From contig JAFIGX010000018.1 of assembly GCA_017849455.1 (NCBI GenBank), positions 1 to 43,749 on the forward strand: 43,749 nucleotides of DNA, given 5' to 3'. This document shows positions 1 through 8,900 of this stretch, in pieces; within the stretch, counting starts at the first letter, position 1, and every line of letters begins with the position of its first letter. The stretch comes from Pseudobacter sp. GTDB taxonomy: Bacteria; Bacteroidota; Bacteroidia; Chitinophagales; Chitinophagaceae. The position numbers and the translations under genes are program-made. The notes under the pieces are model-generated. The model saw only the letters and a program-made list of their open reading frames with translations, ran no database searches and had not been told where the DNA came from.

Positions 1-267
1 CAACTGCCAACTGCCAACTGGCGCCCCGGCATCTATCATTACAGCAATAAAGGCCGCATCAGTTGGTACGATTTTGCCGTTGCGATCAAAGAACTGACAG
101 GCAGCCCATGTACCGTGAACGCCATCGGCAGTTCGCAATATCCGACGCCGGCCAAACGGCCATCCTTTTCGCTCCTGGACTCCCAGAAGATCGAAGCGAC
201 TTTCGGGCTCACTATCCCTGAATGGAAAGTCAGCCTGGAAAAGTGTTTACAAAAATTAAAAGCATAA
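1..267 (+). CDS. rfbD: dTDP-4-dehydrorhamnose reductase, C-terminal part (partial)
   Basis: The frame is open from the first base and ends in TAA at 265-267, giving the last 88 residues of a protein whose start lies outside the window. The pieces GIYHYSN, SWYDFA, PTPAKRPSFSLLD and the tail PEWKVSLEKCLQKL are the usual C-terminal landmarks of RmlD/RfbD, which reduces dTDP-4-keto-L-rhamnose to dTDP-L-rhamnose with NAD(P)H in the cytoplasm. The glycosyltransferase gene starts directly after it, which fits a surface-polysaccharide operon. The first 21 bases are three near-identical heptads (CAACTGS) that translate in frame just before the conserved NWRPGIYHYSN. They may be a small repeat expansion between conserved elements. 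The family call is firm; the rhamnose specificity follows from the family. Confidence 0.87.
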   Translation, partial: QLPTANWRPGIYHYSNKGRISWYDFAVAIKELTGSPCTVNAIGSSQYPTPAKRPSFSLLDSQKIEATFGLTIPEWKVSLEKCLQKLKA

Positions 268-269
268 AG

Positions 270-1490
270 GTGGGCATCAACCGCAATTGCGATATCATCT
301 GTTTTACCTTGTCGAGATGGGATTCCGAGATATCCTCGCCTGCCCTGGCGTTGGCCAAAGAGTTTGCGAAGAGCAACCGGGTCTTCTATGTGGAGCATCC
401 ATTTTCCTGGAGGGATTATTTGGATGGCCGCAGTTCGAAACAGGTCCAACCGCGGAAGCAGGCTTTGCTGTATGGAAAGAATATTTATAACAATCCTGCC
501 ACCCTTCCTGCCAATATCACGATCGTTACGCCCAGGCTTACCTTCCCGATCAATTTTTTACCGCCCGGTCCTTTATACAATGTACTGGCAAAGTGGAATG
601 ATAGGGTGGTGCTGAAGGTGGTCCGTCAGTTGGTGCGCGACTACCAGTTGAAGGATTTCATCTACGTCAATTTCTTCGATCCATATTTTGTGCAGCAATT
701 ACCGCCAGATATCAAGCCGGCGCGGACCGTCTACCAGTCGATGGATGATATTTCGCAGGTAGCCTATTCCAACCGTCATGGCACGAGGCTGGAAGAGGCC
801 ATCATCCGCCATTTCGATTACACTTTGTGTACTTCCCGCGAGCTCACCAGGATCAAATCGGCTTTCTCCCCAAACGTATATTTTCATCCGAATGCGGCTG
901 ATACGGAAACTTTTCGCACTGCCGCCACAGAGGTGCTGCCAAAGCCTCCGGAACTGCAGAACATTTCGCAAAAGATCATCGGCTTCACGGGCAGTATTGA
1001 ATACCGGTCGGATTTTGAGCTGCTGAAAAAGATCGCAACCGTGCATCACGATAAGGTCCTCTGTTTCGTTGGCCCCACGCAGGGCGATGAGCACATCACT
1101 TCGGGCCTTCAGGCAATGCCCAATGTGATCTTCACCGGGCCGCGGAAGATCAACGAACTACCGGCATACCTTCAATACTTCGATTGTGTGATCATCCCTT
1201 ACCGGAAAACAGTCCTTACGAAAAGTATTTACCCGCTCAAGATCAATGAATACCTGGCGGCCGGGAAACCGGTGATCGCCACGAATTTTTCGGAAGACAT
1301 GTATTCTTTCCACGAAGTAGCTTATATCGCAGACACCTACGAAGAATTTTTAGGAATGATCGACAGGGCCATCGATGAAAACAATGAGGTGTTGAAAAAG
1401 GCAAGGATGGAAGTGGCGGAGCAGAATACCTGGACTGCCCGCGTGGAGCAATTCTGGAAGATCATTCAAAAAGAGCCTGTGCCGCGATAG
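270..1490 (+). CDS. GT-B fold glycosyltransferase (group 1/GT4-like)
   Basis: A soluble glycosyltransferase of about 407 residues, probably adding a sugar to a cell-surface polysaccharide. The N-terminal Rossmann half opens with DIICFTLSRWD. The C-terminal half has the sugar-nucleotide-binding pattern of the family: IIGFTGSIEYRSDFELL, then CVIIPYR, then YPLKINEYLAAGKPVIAT, in which the Glu of NEYLAAGKP corresponds to the second Glu of the EX7E motif. It looks closest to TuaH-like transferases seen near rhamnose genes, but donor and acceptor cannot be read from sequence. An ATG at 222 is in frame but would overlap the rmlD end by 46 bases. The GTG at 270 begins three bases after that stop and just before the first conserved residues, so I prefer it. 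No terminator is visible before the convergent gene. Confidence 0.85.
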   Translation: MGINRNCDIICFTLSRWDSEISSPALALAKEFAKSNRVFYVEHPFSWRDYLDGRSSKQVQPRKQALLYGKNIYNNPATLPANITIVTPRLTFPINFLPPGPLYNVLAKWNDRVVLKVVRQLVRDYQLKDFIYVNFFDPYFVQQLPPDIKPARTVYQSMDDISQVAYSNRHGTRLEEAIIRHFDYTLCTSRELTRIKSAFSPNVYFHPNAADTETFRTAATEVLPKPPELQNISQKIIGFTGSIEYRSDFELLKKIATVHHDKVLCFVGPTQGDEHITSGLQAMPNVIFTGPRKINELPAYLQYFDCVIIPYRKTVLTKSIYPLKINEYLAAGKPVIATNFSEDMYSFHEVAYIADTYEEFLGMIDRAIDENNEVLKKARMEVAEQNTWTARVEQFWKIIQKEPVPR

Positions 1491-1544
1491 TATTTGATCG
1501 TACAATACCCTCTTCGTGAACCTTCAATGTGCCTTGGCTACTGA

Positions 1545-2066
1545 TTAGTCTTTCTCTTTCACTTTGGTAGAATCTCCTTTTGAAGGCGGCCGCCGCCAGG
1601 TGGTCATGCGGGTTACGATCTCGGCGATCACCGTATCGAATTTCTGCAATTGTTCGGGGGTGCACAGGTCTTTTACCTGTTCAAAATGACGGAATGTGAG
1701 CAGGTCGAGCTGCCGTTGCAGTACGGAGATATCGTTGCTGCGTGCTGCGATCTGCGAATCATTAGGAACCGATTCTTTTTGCTTCAGGAGATCGAAGAAT
1801 CTTTTTTTGGCGACCCTGATAGAATCCATCACCACGCGCTGTTGGCTTACGAGGGTATCGCGCATCTTCCAGTAAACAGCCTCCTGTTCCCTGGTGAATT
1901 TCATTTCATTCACCATGAACTGGCCCATTCTCTTTTCTCTGTCACCCGGATTGATCCGTGGGTGGGAGTTGTCTTTCAGCCAGTAAATGGAAAGGGTAAT
2001 GATATTGGTGAGCAGCAGCACGATCACCAGCAGCATCAACCATTTTTGTTTGGGAAATCTTTTCAT
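1545..2066 (-). CDS. Membrane-anchored periplasmic metal-sensor-like protein (Spy/CpxP/CnrX type)
   Basis: A 173-residue protein with a short basic N-terminus, one membrane segment at about residues 9-29 and a periplasmic helical part. It contains FTREQEAVYWKMRD and an LCTPEQLQKFD segment near the C-terminus, the Bacteroidota version of the LTxxQ / 'periplasmic heavy-metal sensor' fold. Relatives sense envelope or metal stress, or act as chaperones. The start codon overlaps the stop of the upstream membrane gene in an ATGA arrangement (2063-2066), so the two are translationally coupled. Together with the sigma gene further upstream this looks like a CnrYXH-like module. I see no obvious His- or Cys-rich metal site, so the metal role is an inference from family membership. 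Confidence 0.75.
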   Translation of the reverse strand: MKRFPKQKWLMLLVIVLLLTNIITLSIYWLKDNSHPRINPGDREKRMGQFMVNEMKFTREQEAVYWKMRDTLVSQQRVVMDSIRVAKKRFFDLLKQKESVPNDSQIAARSNDISVLQRQLDLLTFRHFEQVKDLCTPEQLQKFDTVIAEIVTRMTTWRRPPSKGDSTKVKEKD

Positions 2067-2410
2067 GGTTCAACAGGGGTTTCATCATACACAGGGTAAG
2101 TATCCATTGAATAGCCGGTCATCACGATCTGCTGGCCGTTATTGTCTGCCGGCGGGAGCCTGTCCTGTTTCCACATTTGAGATATGGCGGTGATATTGAG
2201 CAATAATATGATGGCTGCGATGGTAAGTGCTAAAACGGGTTTGGTGAGCAATCGACCGACAGTGCCTCCTCCTCCTGCCATCTCCAGTTCCTTTTCCATC
2301 CTCGCCCGCAGGCGGGTATAAAAGAAAGCCGGAGCCTTGGCCCGCCGGATCCCGTTCAGGCTGTCAAGGATCTCTTCGTCCTTTTTTCGATGATTTGGCT
2401 CAGGTGACAT
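2063..2410 (-). CDS. Small single-pass membrane protein, likely anti-sigma factor
   Basis: 115 residues: a charged cytoplasmic N-terminal 60 residues with DEEILDSLNGIRRAKAP and FFYTRLRARMEKEL, one membrane helix (about residues 57-76, rich in A, I and L) and a short periplasmic tail. No zinc-binding HxxxCxxC motif is present. Its position between an ECF sigma gene and a periplasmic sensor, its topology and its coupling to the downstream gene all point to a minimal anti-sigma factor that would hold the sigma factor at the membrane. The N-terminal pattern is common in small membrane proteins encoded beside Bacteroidota ECF sigma genes. The function is inferred from context. Confidence 0.6.
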   Translation of the reverse strand: MSPEPNHRKKDEEILDSLNGIRRAKAPAFFYTRLRARMEKELEMAGGGGTVGRLLTKPVLALTIAAIILLLNITAISQMWKQDRLPPADNNGQQIVMTGYSMDTYPVYDETPVEP

Positions 2411-2475
2411 AATGGTGAATTTATGAAAACTAATTAATTTGACGTTAACAAATTAGAAAACCTGCGAATAAGATG

Positions 2476-2552
2476 TATGAGGTCGGAAGTCAGAGGTCGG
2501 AGAACGGCCCAATAGCGGAGTTGCCTTCCGACCTCCAACTTCCGACCTCATA
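2476..2552. repeat. Heptad-built inverted repeat overlapping the sigma-gene stop codon
   Basis: Two 25-base arms (2476-2500 and 2528-2552) match in 23 of 25 positions as reverse complements, around a 27-base loop. Each arm is itself built from near-identical 7-base words of the form GARGTCR. The right arm includes the TGA stop of the sigma gene (2548-2550), so the last codons and the sigma/anti-sigma gap share this element. It could act as a transcript-end hairpin, or as a spacer that lowers expression of the downstream pair. The iterated-word design resembles dispersed intergenic repeats rather than an intrinsic terminator, since no T-run follows. Confidence 0.75.
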
Positions 2553-3114
2553 CTTCATTTCTCGTGTCCAACATCTTGCGCAGGTTCTGCCTGGCGCGGA
2601 ACAGCAAGGATTCCACGGCAGAAACTGACAATCCCATGACCTGGGCAATTTCCTGGTAACTAAGCTCTTCAGTCTTATGCAGAATGAAAGCTGCTTTTTG
2701 GTTCTCCGGCAGTTGTTCGATCAGCCTGAACAATATGGCTGCCTGCTCTTTTTTATCCAGCTCAACGCCGGGATGCTGAAAGTCGACCGGTTCATGCAGG
2801 ATCTCATTATCAGGTCCGAAAAGGCTGGTGATAAAAGCAAATCTTTTCTTCCGCTTTTTACTGCGTATATGGTCGAGGGATTTGGTGGTAGTGATGCGAT
2901 AGATCCAGGTGCTGAGCCTGGAATCGCCTTTGAACTGATCGATCGAGCGATACACCTGAATGAATACTTCCTGGGCAACGTCTTCTGCATCGGCGGGATT
3001 TTGAACAATTCCCAGCGCAGTGTTGAAGACCATATCCTGGCAGCTCTCCACCAATGTTTTAAAGGCTAATTCATCTCCTTCCCGGAGTTGTTGTATCAGT
3101 TCCAGTTCATTCAA
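2548..3114 (-). CDS. ECF sigma-70 factor
   Basis: 188 residues with the two ECF domains. Region 2 (about 10-85) contains FNTALGIVQNPADAEDVAQEVFIQVYRSIDQF and STWIYRITTTKSLDHIR. Region 4 (about 125-182) contains LPENQKAAFILHKTEELSYQEIAQVMGLSVSAVESLLFRARQNL, the helix-turn-helix that reads the -35 element. It would direct RNA polymerase to a small regulon, probably including its own gene. The next two genes on the same strand encode a membrane anti-sigma candidate and a periplasmic sensor, giving a complete signalling chain. An octad repeat array lies about 60 bases upstream of the start, in the region where its promoter should be. Confidence 0.93.
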   Translation of the reverse strand: MNELELIQQLREGDELAFKTLVESCQDMVFNTALGIVQNPADAEDVAQEVFIQVYRSIDQFKGDSRLSTWIYRITTTKSLDHIRSKKRKKRFAFITSLFGPDNEILHEPVDFQHPGVELDKKEQAAILFRLIEQLPENQKAAFILHKTEELSYQEIAQVMGLSVSAVESLLFRARQNLRKMLDTRNEV

Positions 3115-3177
3115 GAAAACGGGCCGTTTAATTTTCGACGCTACAACTTACGAAAACCTTCTGATATTGAGCTTGCG

Positions 3178-3294
3178 GGTTGACAGGTTGATAGGTCAAT
3201 AGGTTGATAGGTTAACAGGTTGATAGGTTGATAAGGTAGTCTCCAACGTTCGGGTACCCACTTGTCAACTGATCAACCTGTTAACCTGTCAACC
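3178..3294. repeat. Octad array in inverted orientation (7 + 4 copies)
   Basis: Seven contiguous 8-base units with consensus GGTTGAYA run from 3178 to 3233 (variants GGTCAATA and GGTTAACA). After a 29-base spacer, four units of the reverse-complement form lie at 3263-3294 (for example TGTTAACC and TGTCAACC). The array therefore combines direct repetition with large-scale dyad symmetry and could fold as a long slipped hairpin or be bound by an iteron-type protein. It sits in the divergent space (3115-3483) between the ECF sigma gene and the LytTR gene, which otherwise holds no gene. Confidence 0.85.
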
Positions 3295-3483
3295 TTACTC
3301 TGTCCTCCCCACACAATGAAAAACATCAAACAGATGGCCGGTTTTATTGAATGATTCTTCAGATAAGGCACTAAATTTCATACAAATTGAAAAATATTAC
3401 CGGCGGGTAGTCCTAATTTGCTGTTTGTGTGTCTATATACTATTGATGGGGGAAGCATCCTTCTCCGATCTCAACGGTATGCC

Positions 3484-3870
3484 ATGCAAACATTTTTTTT
3501 CATTAAGGAACAGGGGCGATATGTTCGGGTCAATTTTTCGACCATTCTTTATATCGAAGCCAGGAGCAATTATGTTCAGATAGTGACCAGTGCAAAGATC
3601 TATATGTGCCTGGTCTCCATGCGGCAGATCGAGAAACTGCTGCCGCCTGGATCTTTCTGCCGGGTACATCGTTCATATATTGTAGGTATCGATAATATCC
3701 AATCCTTTGACAAGGAAAGGATTTACCTGGAAGAAAAGATGATCCCGATCGGCGACAGGTACCGGAGCGCCCTGCATCGCAAGGTAACGATGGTAAGATG
3801 CAAGAATAACGATAGCCTGGTACTGGCCGGGAATGAACATGAACTGATGCTTGTTGATGAAGAGGATTAG
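3484..3870 (+). CDS. LytTR-family DNA-binding protein without receiver domain
   Basis: From the ATG at 3484 the protein has 128 residues, nearly all one LytTR domain: MQTFFFIK, YVRVNFSTILYIEARSNYVQI, then FCRVHRSYIVGIDNI, the signature that places the domain's DNA-contacting strands. LytTR proteins bind short direct repeats in promoters. No phosphoacceptor receiver domain is present, so it is either a stand-alone regulator or one driven by another partner. In-frame starts upstream at 3418 add only a stretch with no family similarity, so I chose 3484. The LytS-type histidine kinase typical of this pathway lies at 16125, with the barrel/giant-protein cluster between, so the two genes may bracket one regulon. 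That link is inference. Confidence 0.82.
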   Translation: MQTFFFIKEQGRYVRVNFSTILYIEARSNYVQIVTSAKIYMCLVSMRQIEKLLPPGSFCRVHRSYIVGIDNIQSFDKERIYLEEKMIPIGDRYRSALHRKVTMVRCKNNDSLVLAGNEHELMLVDEED

Positions 3871-3920
3871 CGATTATTCATCAACGTTATCATACTAAGT
3901 ATATCCATGAACTATCCATA

Positions 3921-4032
3921 CGATGCGTACCTGTGAGAGCATCGCACATATAACTACGGCATGATCTGGAGCCTGGCTCCCTGCCGGTCCGCGTTGACCC
4001 CCGTTACAACCGGCCGGCAATAAGTAATGCCG
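3921..4032 (+). ncRNA. Structured non-coding segment with mutually exclusive hairpins (leader or sRNA candidate)
   Basis: Between the LytTR stop and the barrel gene (3871-4238) there is no gene but several helices: CGATGC/GCATCG (3921-3926 with 3939-3944, 12-base loop), GGAGC/GCTCC (3968-3972 with 3976-3980), and GCCGGT/ACCGGC (3983-3988 with 4009-4014). The GGCA bases at 4016-4019 can pair either back to TGCCGG (3982-3987) or forward to TGCCG (4028-4032), so two folds compete. A strong intrinsic terminator follows at 4065-4098. This could be the 3' end of the LytTR transcript, a processed small RNA, or an attenuator leader of the barrel operon. I do not recognise a known riboswitch class. 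Confidence 0.4.
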
Positions 4033-4064
4033 CAAAAGCAGTCAGGGAAACCTACATGCTAATT

Positions 4065-4098
4065 GGAGGCAGTTTCGTTCTGCCTCCTTTCTTTTTTT
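4065..4098 (+). terminator. Intrinsic terminator
   Basis: Perfect 8-bp stem GGAGGCAG / CTGCCTCC (4065-4072 and 4080-4087) with a 7-base loop, followed by a pyrimidine run containing ten T in eleven bases. It lies 195 bases after the LytTR gene and about 140 bases before the ATG of the barrel gene, so it insulates the central cluster or acts as its attenuator. Confidence 0.88.
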
Positions 4099-4238
4099 GG
4101 GAAGATATTTTACAAAAATATAAACTGTCCCCCTTTTTGTCCCCGCCGGCTCACCCATTTCTGTAGACCGCTCACCGGTACTTTTTCCGCAGTTTTCCCG
4201 GTAGACCTTTGAGCTACCTTTTTCCTCAAACACCTATC

Positions 4239-5948
4239 ATGCAACGGAAAGCCTTTAAGATAGCCATATTCATTTTCTTTGCCCTGGCAGGAACATTGAA
4301 TGCGCAGCAGGTGGAACAGATGATCCGTTCCCGGCCGGTCGTTTTTTCAGGCAATCTCGATGCCACCACCATCTTCTACAATGCAGGTGGTATCCCCAAC
4401 CGCTATCTTCCCTTCAATTACGTTATTGCCGGCTCTCCCGTCATTTCCATTTACGGCATACAGATACCCTTCTCCTTTATTATCGGTAAACAGCAAAGCA
4501 ATTTTGTTCAGCCCTTCAATCAATTCGGCCTCAGCCCTTCCTATAAGTGGATCACCCTCCATGCCGGTTACCGCAACCTTACCTGGTCGCCGCTTACACT
4601 GGGAGGCCATACTTTCCTGGGAGCAGCACTGGAATTGAATCCGGGCAAATTCCGGTTCGGCGCCATGTATGGCCAGTTGAATAAAGCCACGGTACTGGAT
4701 ACTACCCAAAGCCTCTATTTTTCCAATTTCAGTTATAAGCGTACAGGTATGGCCGTTAGAATCGGATATGGAACAGAGAAAAGTTTCTTCGATCTCATTA
4801 CCCTCAAAGCCAAAGACGATGCCGGCAGTCTCCAGCCTGGCCATAAAGCAATAGCCGATTCCATGGGCATAGCACCTGCAGAAAACCTGGTAACAGGATA
4901 TAATATGCGGCTGAGCCTCTGGAAAGACCACCTGGTCTTCGAGAGCGACGGTGCTTTCAGTCTTTATACTTATGATGTCAATGCGCCTGCCATCCAGGAT
5001 TCGGCTTATGAGAAAGATGTGGAGCGGATCGGCAATATCACGAAGGTGAACATCAGCAGTGAAGTGTACGGGGCCATTCAGGCATCTATCCGGTACAAGA
5101 CAAAGAATTTTTCTGTCCGGCTTCAATACCGGCACATCGATCCGGGGTATCAGTCGATGGGCGCTTATTTCCTCAACAATGACCTGGAAAATTATACCAT
5201 TGCCCCGTCATTTGTATTGTGGAAGAATAAGCTCCGTTTTAGTGGAAGCCTGGGTATTCAACGGGATGACCTGTCGAATTCCAAGAGGGCTAAATCACGC
5301 AAGGTGATCGGGTCTGCCAACCTGAGTGCCGATCTTTCGGACCGTTTCGGTATCGATCTTGGTTTCAGCAATTATTCCATCAATCAAACGGTGAAGACCA
5401 TACGCTTTGCAGATTCGCTGAAAGTGGTGCAGTCCAGCCGGCAGTTCTCCATCATGCCCCGTTATATGATCCCCGGCCTCACCCTGTCGCACACTATCAC
5501 CCTTGCCGCCAATCTCAGCCAGGCCAAGGAATTGAACCCGGCCAGGGCCGATAGCCTGAACAATGATATCAATACCAATAATTATCTCCTGAACTATCAA
5601 CTGAATTTTGTTCCGCAGCAGGCCGCTGTTTTCATATCGCTCAACCATACGAAAATGAAGAGCCAGTTCCTGAGCGACGGTAATATGGGTGTTACGATCG
5701 GTGGGTCCAAGACCCTGCTGAACAATAAGGTGAACCTGTCTGCCAGCGGAGGTTATTTATTGAGCAAGAGAAATGAGGAGAAGGGCAGGATCATTACCGG
5801 CTCATTGCAGGGGCGGTATAATTTTTACAAAGCACATGCCTTTAAGCTCAATGCTTATTATACCGGCAATACGCCGGATAATCCTTCGACTGTCTACCCC
5901 AAATTTTCGGAGTGGAGAGCCGAGCTGGGTTATGGATTTTCATTTTGA
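4239..5948 (+). CDS. Outer-membrane beta-barrel protein of unknown function
   Basis: 569 residues starting at the ATG at 4239, which places a clear Sec signal peptide (MQRKAFKIAIF...LNAQQ) at the N-terminus; an upstream in-frame start would bury it. The mature protein is a succession of amphipathic strands with many aromatic ends and short turns (for example YKWITLHAGYRNLTWSPL, FGAMYGQLNKAT, IAPSFVLWKNKLRFSGSLGIQRDD) and ends in AELGYGFSF, with a terminal Phe as expected for a BAM-assembled barrel. Length and pattern suggest about 20 or more strands. I recognise no TonB plug. It is first in a chain with the giant beta protein 19 bases downstream, so a role as its outer-membrane partner or exporter is plausible but unproven. 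Confidence 0.72.
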   Translation: MQRKAFKIAIFIFFALAGTLNAQQVEQMIRSRPVVFSGNLDATTIFYNAGGIPNRYLPFNYVIAGSPVISIYGIQIPFSFIIGKQQSNFVQPFNQFGLSPSYKWITLHAGYRNLTWSPLTLGGHTFLGAALELNPGKFRFGAMYGQLNKATVLDTTQSLYFSNFSYKRTGMAVRIGYGTEKSFFDLITLKAKDDAGSLQPGHKAIADSMGIAPAENLVTGYNMRLSLWKDHLVFESDGAFSLYTYDVNAPAIQDSAYEKDVERIGNITKVNISSEVYGAIQASIRYKTKNFSVRLQYRHIDPGYQSMGAYFLNNDLENYTIAPSFVLWKNKLRFSGSLGIQRDDLSNSKRAKSRKVIGSANLSADLSDRFGIDLGFSNYSINQTVKTIRFADSLKVVQSSRQFSIMPRYMIPGLTLSHTITLAANLSQAKELNPARADSLNNDINTNNYLLNYQLNFVPQQAAVFISLNHTKMKSQFLSDGNMGVTIGGSKTLLNNKVNLSASGGYLLSKRNEEKGRIITGSLQGRYNFYKAHAFKLNAYYTGNTPDNPSTVYPKFSEWRAELGYGFSF

Positions 5949-5967
5949 TCAAACAACCGTCTATCCC

Positions 5968-8900
5968 ATGTCAATACGTTCGAAAAAATGGATGCAATTG
6001 TTCACGCTGTTGGCAGCTTTCCTGCTTCAAAGCCTTGTTACGGTAGCGCAGCAGGAGATCAGCGTGCGGGTACAGGTGAACCGGCTTCCCAATGGGGCCT
6101 ATCCAACCAAAATATACCAATTCGAGAGGATGCCGGGCCTGGTGATGGTCACCATTACCAACCGTACCAATAATTCCTACACGATCTATCTTACCGGTAC
6201 TGTTACCGGTGATAATGGTGTGAAAGTGACCACTGCAAAGAATTACCAGCCGGGAACCATAGAGGTGAAGCCACTCGAAACGAAGGTCCTGAATGCCATC
6301 GAAGCGGGCAAGCTCTTCGATCCGAATTACCTGGTGTATACTTCCGGCAGCACCAGCATCAAGTCGTCCGTATTCGGCGAGCAAGGGCTACCCGAAGGCT
6401 CTTACCAGGTTTGCGCGCGTGCCTTCAATGCCGCGAACAAAGCGCCATTGTCCGATGAAGAACCGCTCGGTTGCAGCAATATCTTCACCATTACCACCCT
6501 GGAGCCGCCGATGATCCTGAACCCTTTCAATGAATCTTTCATTCTGCCCGACGCGGTGCAGAATATCCCGCTCCGGTGGACGACACCCCCGGGCTCACCT
6601 CCTTCTACCGAATACCAGCTGAGGATCGTGGAGCTTTTCAATAACCGCAATCCCAACGATGCGATATTATCGACCCCTACTCCCTTTTTTGAAACAACGG
6701 TAAGAGGAACGCCGTTGCTGCTCTATTCGATGCAATACCCGCGGTTGCAGGAAGGCCGCAGTTATGCTATGATCGTTACGGCGTCCGACCCCCTGGGCGG
6801 AGCCACCTTCCGCAATAATGGGCGCAGTGAAGTGATCTGGTTCACCTATGGCAAAAGCCCTGCAGGGCCTGGTGTGGCCCAGGGGCCGGGCGGTCAATCG
6901 GGCCCGGTAGAATATGCCACCCATTCACTCAGTGGCAAGCTGCAGTTCACTTTCAAAAAATCGGAACAGGGAACGCATACTGTTTACAATAGCCCGCTTT
7001 ACCTGCCGAATGTGAACCAGCCGCAGGTCAACCTCGACGACAAGCCATATATTCCATCATTCGCTACTACGGCTTTTGCCGCACAACTGGCCACTACTCC
7101 AATGATAAAATTCAATGCAGTGGCTGCTGTGAACAAGGACAATACATTGAGCGCCTATAGTAATTACGCTCAATATACCGGCAAGAGCACTCCCATCAAA
7201 AAGCTTGGCAAGGTATCATCATCTTTGCCTACCAATGTGCTTTCGGCATATCCGTCGACCAGTAATACCTGTACCTATGAAAACATTATCCCTGATTCGG
7301 CAACAGAGCGCTATCCGCTCGGCAAGCTCAACATCACGCTAAGCGCAGTAGGGGCAGGAAGTCCCAGGCAATTACTGGGCACTGCCAAAACCGATGAGCA
7401 GGGCAATTTCACGTTCAATTTCCTGCATCCTTCTTATGGCAATACACAACCCAATATAACCCTCGAATTGTCTGTGCAGGCCACGGATTTCGAGACCACT
7501 GTTTTTCAACTGCCGGGCAGTGTGCTGGCAGGCAAGAGCTCCATAGACCTGGGCAATTTTACTTTACTGGCACGCACTTACCGGTTCCTTCCCAAATGCA
7601 GTTTCGAAGAAAGCGATGACCAGACGGCAGGCACCTATGGTGTGCATATCTACAGGGAAGTAACGGAAATGGATGAACGCCCATACCTGATGTATGAAGG
7701 TCAATACAGCGGTACGAAAAGGAATGTGCAAACAGTGGACGGCAGGCAGGTGATCGAGATAGCTACAGACAGTATCACCCTTCCTTCGAACGAGCCATCG
7801 AAACTGGCCAGGGTTATCTATTCCATCGACGTAAGAGGCGCCGGCAGGCTCTTCTTTGGCGGTAAACTCTACATGAAACTGGTGCCGGGCAGTTCAAGTT
7901 ATTACAATATCAATTCGGAAGTGAATGTGTTGAAAGTGACCGTGCCTTCCAACAAGGTTTTACAGGCAAGGGCCGACTACAAGTTCACTACCAAACCTTC
8001 TCATATCGAAGGCACCGTGGCCGTGTACATGGAGAAAAGTATACCCATTGAGGGTGCAACGGTGCGCGTCATGTACAGGAAGACCGATAAGGTGCCTATG
8101 CCTCCCAGATCTTATACCCTTTTTCCGGGTATCGGTACCCTGGTGGGCAATAAGACCAGCTCCGTCAATTCCTATCTTAATACCTTCAGTAACGCAGTAG
8201 GTAAGCTAAGTGGGGCCGGAAAGACATCACTCACGAGAGGTGGCTCTCTTTCTTTGGCCGGACTCAATGTAACGCCTCCGGTGATGGTGACCCCTGTTGC
8301 CAACAATGCCAACAATAATAACGTCAGTAATAATAACAGAAGCAGCGGAAACCTGGTAGCAAAGCTGGTACTGCCGATCGATCTGGTCACTTCCCTTGTA
8401 GACCAGGTGCCTGCGGACATGGAAGCGATCACGGTTACCACCGATGAACTGGGGAAATATTATATCAGTCTTCCAACGCTTAAACCCAACTCACCCGTCA
8501 CCGTGCAGGTGATCGGCGTGCCTTACGAGTTCCGGACATTCGTGATCAGGTCGAAGACACAAACAGGAGAGAACCCAGTGAAGCTAACCGCCGGCAAAGG
8601 CGTATCCAGGCAGGTGGATTTTGAAGTGGATGCGGATGTGGCCGATATAGTAGGCAGGGTAGTAGATGATAAAGGCCAGCCCCTTGCCAATGTGCAGATC
8701 AATTATAAAGGGAATACGCTTACTACATCAGGGCCTTATGGCATGTTCCAGTTCAAGCTCTATCCGGGCAATCATACGCTTTCGCTGGAAAAAGAAGGGT
8801 ATGTGATCAAGACCGTTCCACTGGATATCCCCCAACAGACCAACAAAGGCGGATCAGGGAATAATAATTTTAAAACACAATGGGCGAAAATGACGGTGGT

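Noticed and set aside
3178..3294. Possible CRISPR array
   Set aside because: Units are 8 bases with no spacers between them and no cas genes are nearby.
3871..4098. 6S RNA, SRP RNA or a known riboswitch
   Set aside because: No long closing stem with central bubble, no GGAAG-type SRP loop, and no conserved riboswitch core could be found by eye.
5773..5967. Earlier start for the giant beta protein
   Set aside because: It would overlap the barrel gene and bury the clear signal peptide that begins at 5968.
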